A stretch of DNA of 58,045 nucleotides from the NCBI GenBank assembly GCA_002418185.1, contig DIDN01000010.1:1-58045 (forward strand), read 5' to 3'. This document shows, one piece after another, positions 54,364 through 58,045 of this stretch. Each line of letters opens with the position of its first letter. Positions within the stretch are counted from its first letter, which is position 1. A program made the translations under genes and the position numbers. Origin of the DNA: Deltaproteobacteria bacterium UBA5799. Its GTDB lineage: Bacteria > Desulfobacterota > GWC2-55-46. The notes beneath the pieces were generated by a model. The model worked only from the letters and a program-made list of their open reading frames with translations, was not told where the DNA came from and ran no database searches.

Positions 54364-55926
54364 ATGGTAGACAGTCCAGAAGGCCGCCCGGCCATAAGGA
54401 TAGGCAGGGTCGCGGCAACGGGCCAGCCCTGCGAGGAGATGGCCCCGGACCCCTGCGCGATGGTCATATTCGGAGCCTCCGGCGACCTTACGAAAAGGAA
54501 ACTCCTCCCGGCCCTCTTCTTCCTCTTCAGGAACAAGCTCCTGTCCCGGAATTTTTTCATGCTCGGGGTGGCAAGGACCGGGCTCGACGACGGCTCTTTC
54601 CGCGCCGAGATGGAAAGGGCGGTAAAGAAGGCGGGCAACTTCGACGAGTCGGCCTGGGCCGAGTTCGCCGGACGGCTCTATTACAGGAGGGCCGATTACA
54701 GGGACCACTCTTCTCTCAAGGACCTCAGGAGGTTCCTGGACGAAAAGGCAAGGGAGTACGCCACGTGCGGGAACAGGATGTTCTATCTCGCAACACCGCC
54801 CTCGGTCTACGCGGACATCGTCGAGTCGACGGCCAATGCGGGGCTTCTTGCCGAGGAAGGCGGGTGGGTGAGGCTCGTAATAGAGAAGCCCCACGGCAGG
54901 GACCTCGCAAGCGCGCTCGCACTCGAGGAGACGGTGGGCCGGCACCTCCGGGAGGAGCAGGTCTACAGGATAGACCACTACCTGGGCAAGGACACTGTCC
55001 AGAACATAATGATGTTCAGGTTCGCGAACTCCATATTCGAGCCGGTGTGGAACAGGCACTTCATAGACCATGTCCAGATAACCGTGGCGGAGTCCATAGG
55101 CATCGGAAAGAGGGCGGGCTTCTACGAGGAGGCCGGAGTGCTCCGCGACATCTTCCAGAACCACATGCTCCAGGTCCTTTCCTTCATTTCGATGGAGCCG
55201 CCGTCGGTCTATTCGTCCGAGCTCGTGAGGGACGAGAGGGTGAAGGTATTGAGGGCGCTCCGGCCCCTCGACGGACCGCTCGACGAGCAGCTTGTCCTCG
55301 GCCAATATGTCGAGGGCGAGTACGAGGGCAGGCACGTGAAAGGGTACACGGAGGAGGAAGGCGTCTCGAGCCGCTCCATCGTGCCGACCTTCGCGGCCAT
55401 TAAGGCCTACATAGACGACTGGAGGTGGCAGGGCGTCCCTTTCTACCTCCGGTCGGGTAAGAGGTTGAAAAACCGCTTCACCCAGATAACCATACAGTTC
55501 AAGAACGTCCCGCACCTCATGTTCAGCGACGTATTCCCGGGCGAGATAGGCCCTAACGCCCTCATAATGAGGATACAGCCGGACGAGAGGATACAGCTCA
55601 AGTTCCACGCGAAGAACCCGGGGTCGAGGGTCTGCCTCAGGGACGTTGTCATGGATTTCCAGTACCTCGGCGGCTACCAGGGGCTGGTGCTTGACGCCTA
55701 CGAGCGCATGCTCATGGACTGCATGACCGGCGACAAGATGCTCTTCGTAAGGAGGGACGGCGTGGAGTTGAGCTGGAGCTGGCTCGGCCCGGCCCTCGAC
55801 CGCGCGGACGGCAAGGGGCCCGAAAAGCCGGAGCTTCACCTTTACAGGGCCGGCAGCTCCGGTCCTGCTGCGGCGGAAAGGCTTATGGCAAGGGACGGAA
55901 GGGCATGGGTGGACTATGAAGGGTGA
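54364..55926 (+). CDS. zwf: Glucose-6-phosphate dehydrogenase
   Basis: Zwf (520 aa) catalyses the NADP-dependent first step of the oxidative pentose phosphate pathway. GASGDLTKRKLLPALF is the coenzyme site, and RIDHYLGKDTVQN carries the catalytic His-Tyr region; the usual Glu after Lys is Asp here. The rest (EKPHGRDLASA, FEPVWNRHFIDHVQITVAE) is standard. ATG 54364 has a short purine-rich site; a TTG five codons upstream is the alternative. An N-terminal tail of about 30 residues precedes the Rossmann fold. Its stop overlaps glk by 11 bases. Confidence 0.96.
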   Translation: MVDSPEGRPAIRIGRVAATGQPCEEMAPDPCAMVIFGASGDLTKRKLLPALFFLFRNKLLSRNFFMLGVARTGLDDGSFRAEMERAVKKAGNFDESAWAEFAGRLYYRRADYRDHSSLKDLRRFLDEKAREYATCGNRMFYLATPPSVYADIVESTANAGLLAEEGGWVRLVIEKPHGRDLASALALEETVGRHLREEQVYRIDHYLGKDTVQNIMMFRFANSIFEPVWNRHFIDHVQITVAESIGIGKRAGFYEEAGVLRDIFQNHMLQVLSFISMEPPSVYSSELVRDERVKVLRALRPLDGPLDEQLVLGQYVEGEYEGRHVKGYTEEEGVSSRSIVPTFAAIKAYIDDWRWQGVPFYLRSGKRLKNRFTQITIQFKNVPHLMFSDVFPGEIGPNALIMRIQPDERIQLKFHAKNPGSRVCLRDVVMDFQYLGGYQGLVLDAYERMLMDCMTGDKMLFVRRDGVELSWSWLGPALDRADGKGPEKPELHLYRAGSSGPAAAERLMARDGRAWVDYEG

Positions 55927-56947
55927 GAGGCTCGTGCTCGCGGGCGACATAGGAGGCACCAAGACCTACCTGGCGCTTTACTCGCTCTCGGCAGGAACGC
56001 TCGCGACCGTAAGGGAGAGCGTATTCTCCAACGACCGCTACGCCGGGCCGGAGGGCATACTCGGCGGGTTCCTGAAGGAGGGCGAGGCCTCCCGGATCCA
56101 GGGCGCTGCCCTCGGGCTTGCCTGCCCGGTCATCGGGAACCGCTGCACGCTCACGAACCTCGGGTGGGAAGTCGACGGCGAGGCGCTCAAAAAGACGTTC
56201 GGCCTGAAGACCCTGGGCCTCATAAACGACCTGGAGTCCCTGGGATGGGGCGTTGGGCTTTTGGGCGAGTCTGATATATTCGTCTTGCAGGAAGGCGAGC
56301 CCAGGCCCGGGAACGCCGCGCTCATTGCCGCTGGCACCGGGCTCGGCGAGGCGATACTCGTAAGGGATGCCGGGGGGCACAGGCCGTCCGCGTCGGAAGG
56401 CGGGCACACGGACTTCGCCCCGAGGAACGCCGTTGAAATCGAGCTGTTAGAGTACCTCATGCCCATATACGGACATGTGAGCTATGAAAGGATAGTCTCG
56501 GGCCCGGGCCTCGCGAACATTTACGAGTTCCTGCTGGCAAAAGGAAAGAGGAGCGTCCCGGAGCGCCTCAAAAAGAGGATGGAGGCCGAGGGGGCCGCCC
56601 CTGTCGTATCTGACGAGGCCATGAACGGCACGGACGGGGACTGCAAATTGGCCCTCGACCTCTTCGTCTCGGTCTACGGCGCTGAGGCCGGGAACCTGGC
56701 CTTGAAGTCCCTCTCGACCGCCGGGGTCTATGTGGGCGGCGGCATCGCGCCGAAGATACTCCCTGCGCTCAAGGCAGGCGGGTTCCTCGAAGCCTTCAGG
56801 GACAAGGGCAGGTTCGGGGACTTCATGGCAGGCATACCGGTCAGTGTCGTCCTTAACGACAGGACCGGGATGATGGGGGCGGCCAGCTACGCTGCCCTCC
56901 TTGCCGGAGAGAGGGCCGAAAGGATAGCCGCTGCCGGAAAGCCTTAG
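55916..56947 (+). CDS. glk: Glucokinase
   Basis: A 343-aa bacterial glucokinase (Glk/COG0837 type), which phosphorylates glucose with ATP. VLAGDIGGTKTYLALYSL is the phosphate-1 motif; GLACPVIGNRCTLTNLGWEVDG, the catalytic Asp in LGLINDLESLGWGV, GTGLGEAILV and EGGHTDFAPRN follow. The presence of the family's Asn-Asp pair supports activity. It overlaps zwf, so the glucose-entry step is co-translated with the oxidative pathway. Confidence 0.95.
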   Translation: MKGERLVLAGDIGGTKTYLALYSLSAGTLATVRESVFSNDRYAGPEGILGGFLKEGEASRIQGAALGLACPVIGNRCTLTNLGWEVDGEALKKTFGLKTLGLINDLESLGWGVGLLGESDIFVLQEGEPRPGNAALIAAGTGLGEAILVRDAGGHRPSASEGGHTDFAPRNAVEIELLEYLMPIYGHVSYERIVSGPGLANIYEFLLAKGKRSVPERLKKRMEAEGAAPVVSDEAMNGTDGDCKLALDLFVSVYGAEAGNLALKSLSTAGVYVGGGIAPKILPALKAGGFLEAFRDKGRFGDFMAGIPVSVVLNDRTGMMGAASYAALLAGERAERIAAAGKP

Positions 56948-56955
56948 GGGTCCGG

Positions 56956-57681
56956 ATGAAGAACGGCCTTGTGATACACCGGGGGGAAAAGGAGCTTGCA
57001 AGGGGCGCCGCAGCCATGTTCCTGGCCGCCTACGGCGCCGCTATCCGCGAACGGGGCCTTTTTACCGCAGTCCTCTCGGGCGGAAGGACCCCCCGGGCGC
57101 TATACGGACTCCTCGGCACGGAATACCGGGACAAGATCGACTGGAGGCGCGTGCACCTCTTCTGGGGCGACGAAAGGTGCGTGCCGCCTGAACGCGACGA
57201 GAGTAACTTCAAGACGGCAGATGAGAGCCTCATCTCACTGATAGACATACCTTCTGAAAACGTCCACCGGATTAAAGGGGAACTCCCGCCAAAGGAGGCG
57301 GCCCTGGCCTACGAGGGCGAGATAAGGTCTTTTTTCAGCCTCGGCCCGGGCAAGCTCCCTCCGTTCGACCTCGTCCTCCTCGGGCTTGGCCGGGACGGCC
57401 ATACGCTCTCGGTATTCCCCGGGACCGCCGCCCTCGGAGAAAAGGAAAGGCTCGTAGTTGAGAATTACGTCGGCGTTCTCGATTCGTGGAGGGTGACCTT
57501 TACCATAAGCGCGCTCAAGGGGTCGCGGAATGTCGTTTTCCTGGTCTCCGGCAGGGACAAGGCCGTGGCCTTGAAGGACGTCCTCCGGGGCGAAGGCCCG
57601 GGTTCGCGTCCGGCCGGACTGGTCATGGCCGAAAAGGTGATGTGGGTTGCCGACACGGAAGCGGCGGCCCTCCTCGGGTAA
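56956..57681 (+). CDS. pgl: 6-phosphogluconolactonase
   Basis: Pgl (241 aa) hydrolyses 6-phosphogluconolactone, linking Zwf and Gnd. It shows VLSGGRTPRALYGLLG, LFWGDERCVPPERDESNFKTA and LLGLGRDGHTLSVFPGTAAL, the phosphate and active-site motifs. The length fits the DevB/Pgl family. It starts eight bases after glk and completes the tkt to pgl block, which thus encodes both branches of the pathway. Confidence 0.96.
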   Translation: MKNGLVIHRGEKELARGAAAMFLAAYGAAIRERGLFTAVLSGGRTPRALYGLLGTEYRDKIDWRRVHLFWGDERCVPPERDESNFKTADESLISLIDIPSENVHRIKGELPPKEAALAYEGEIRSFFSLGPGKLPPFDLVLLGLGRDGHTLSVFPGTAALGEKERLVVENYVGVLDSWRVTFTISALKGSRNVVFLVSGRDKAVALKDVLRGEGPGSRPAGLVMAEKVMWVADTEAAALLG

Positions 57682-57727
57682 GGCGGTCGATAGCTTCTTT
57701 TATGAGTGGGATCAGCGCCGGGACGTG

Positions 57728-57759
57728 AAATAAAAGCAGGGGCGAATCACTTCGCCCCT
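57728..57759 (-). terminator. Intrinsic terminator of the cytochrome gene
   Basis: On the minus strand AGGGGCGAA / TTCGCCCCT pairs perfectly over nine bases, with a four-base loop that contains part of the stop codon, followed by GCTTTTATTTC. The stem overlaps the end of the cytochrome reading frame. Confidence 0.8.
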
Positions 57760-58045
57760 ATTTCAGTGTGGCACTTGGCGCAATTGTAAAGCGGGAACGC
57801 CTTCTGGCTGTTGTGGCAGTTTGGAGAGCCGCAGATCCTGCCCTCCATATTGAGCTTCATCGACATCTCTGTTGCGCCGCGCTTTTCCTTGAATATCCTC
57901 GGATGGCAGTCGGCGCATTTGTAAAGCTTTTCGTGAAGCGCGTGCGGGTAGACTACCGGCCCGACCCCCGCCTTTTTCATGCTTTCGATCTTGGAGTCGA
58001 GCACGAGGTCGCCTGCGGCTGAACCCAGGCCGGAGCCCGGCAGGG
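57747..58045 (-). CDS. Triheme c7-type cytochrome (5' end beyond the window)
   Basis: The frame is open to the right edge; about 99 codons are visible. Three heme sites can be seen: CADCH, a CX4CH motif CGSPNCH, and CAKCH, together with histidines (YPHALHEKLYKC) that may be distal ligands. The pattern and spacing (HALHEKLYKCADCHPRIFK, then NMEGRICG) match the c7-type triheme domain known from multiheme cytochromes used in extracellular electron transfer. The middle motif is one base-set longer than usual (CX4CH instead of CX2CH). The signal peptide lies outside the window. Confidence 0.8.
   Translation of the reverse strand, partial: LPGSGLGSAAGDLVLDSKIESMKKAGVGPVVYPHALHEKLYKCADCHPRIFKEKRGATEMSMKLNMEGRICGSPNCHNSQKAFPLYNCAKCHTEIGAK

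Noticed and set aside
53848..55962. A 704-codon minus-strand frame over gnd and zwf
   Set aside because: It is the shadow of two well-supported plus-strand genes, has no domain resemblance and is rich in Arg, Pro and His, as expected from antisense of GC-rich coding DNA.
1..58045. tRNA, tmRNA or rRNA genes
   Set aside because: I searched intergenic spans for GTTCRANNC-type arms and cloverleaf pairs and found none convincing.
1..58045. CRISPR arrays, prophage or defence systems
   Set aside because: The repeats found are inverted, single or dispersed, with no regular direct repeats and spacers, and no cas, integrase or toxin-antitoxin gene is present.

Overview
The window is a 58 kb piece of a GC-rich bacterial chromosome made almost entirely of housekeeping genes. 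I see no insertion sequence, integrase, phage gene, CRISPR array, rRNA or tRNA gene. Gene content and order suggest a Gram-negative anaerobe-type bacterium close to the deltaproteobacteria (Desulfuromonadota-like) or Nitrospirota. The clues are the rho-rpmE-prfA-murA-hisGDBHAF order, priA-def-fmt-DUF116, deoxynucleoside kinase-panBCD, a fused transaldolase/phosphoglucose isomerase, and a c7-type multiheme cytochrome at the right edge. Coding sequences use AGG (Arg) and ATA (Ile) freely despite the high GC content, evenly across the window, so nothing looks recently imported. The lineage is an inference from memory of gene orders, not a search result.

Left part (1-3662): a TPR lipoprotein, a PilZ-domain protein and a large YfhO-type membrane protein. 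From 3754 to 29258 nearly everything is on the minus strand. It reads from right to left: a secreted unknown; a GntR/FCD regulator with a translationally coupled 88-aa unknown; rluD-pgeF-coaE; rho; rpmE-thyX; prfA; murA-hisGDBHAF with a DUF2127 membrane gene; the ribosomal operon rpsF-rpsR-rplI followed by dnaB; priA; a membrane protein; def-fmt-DUF116; htpX.

From 29430 to 57681 everything is on the plus strand. It comprises a TIM-barrel sugar isomerase-like protein; a late cobalamin operon (cobO, cobU, a membrane unknown, cobT, cobS, cobC, cbiA) behind a cobalamin riboswitch and terminator; comM coupled to a PAS/GAF hybrid histidine kinase; a class V aminotransferase; tsaD and rsmA; a deoxynucleoside kinase followed by panB-panC-panD and a DUF502 membrane protein; and a pentose-phosphate block (tkt, tal-pgi fusion, gnd, zwf, glk, pgl). 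A partial triheme cytochrome c on the minus strand closes the window.

Regulatory structure is the most informative non-coding content. It includes a GntR promoter overlapped by a perfect 17-bp palindrome, a cobalamin riboswitch with two extra hairpins in its leader, a structured rpsF leader, a rho promoter with a long leader, a terminator hairpin abutting the dnaB start codon, and several promoter/terminator pairs. Intergenic gaps carry at least four families of short inverted-repeat elements, including a pair of about 120-bp structured elements at 10668 and 20634. I did not find a clearly new multi-gene system. The best candidates for undescribed biology are the paired structured elements, the GntR/88-aa unit, the membrane protein inside the cob operon, a four-cysteine insert in DnaB, and a probable ATT start codon for panC.
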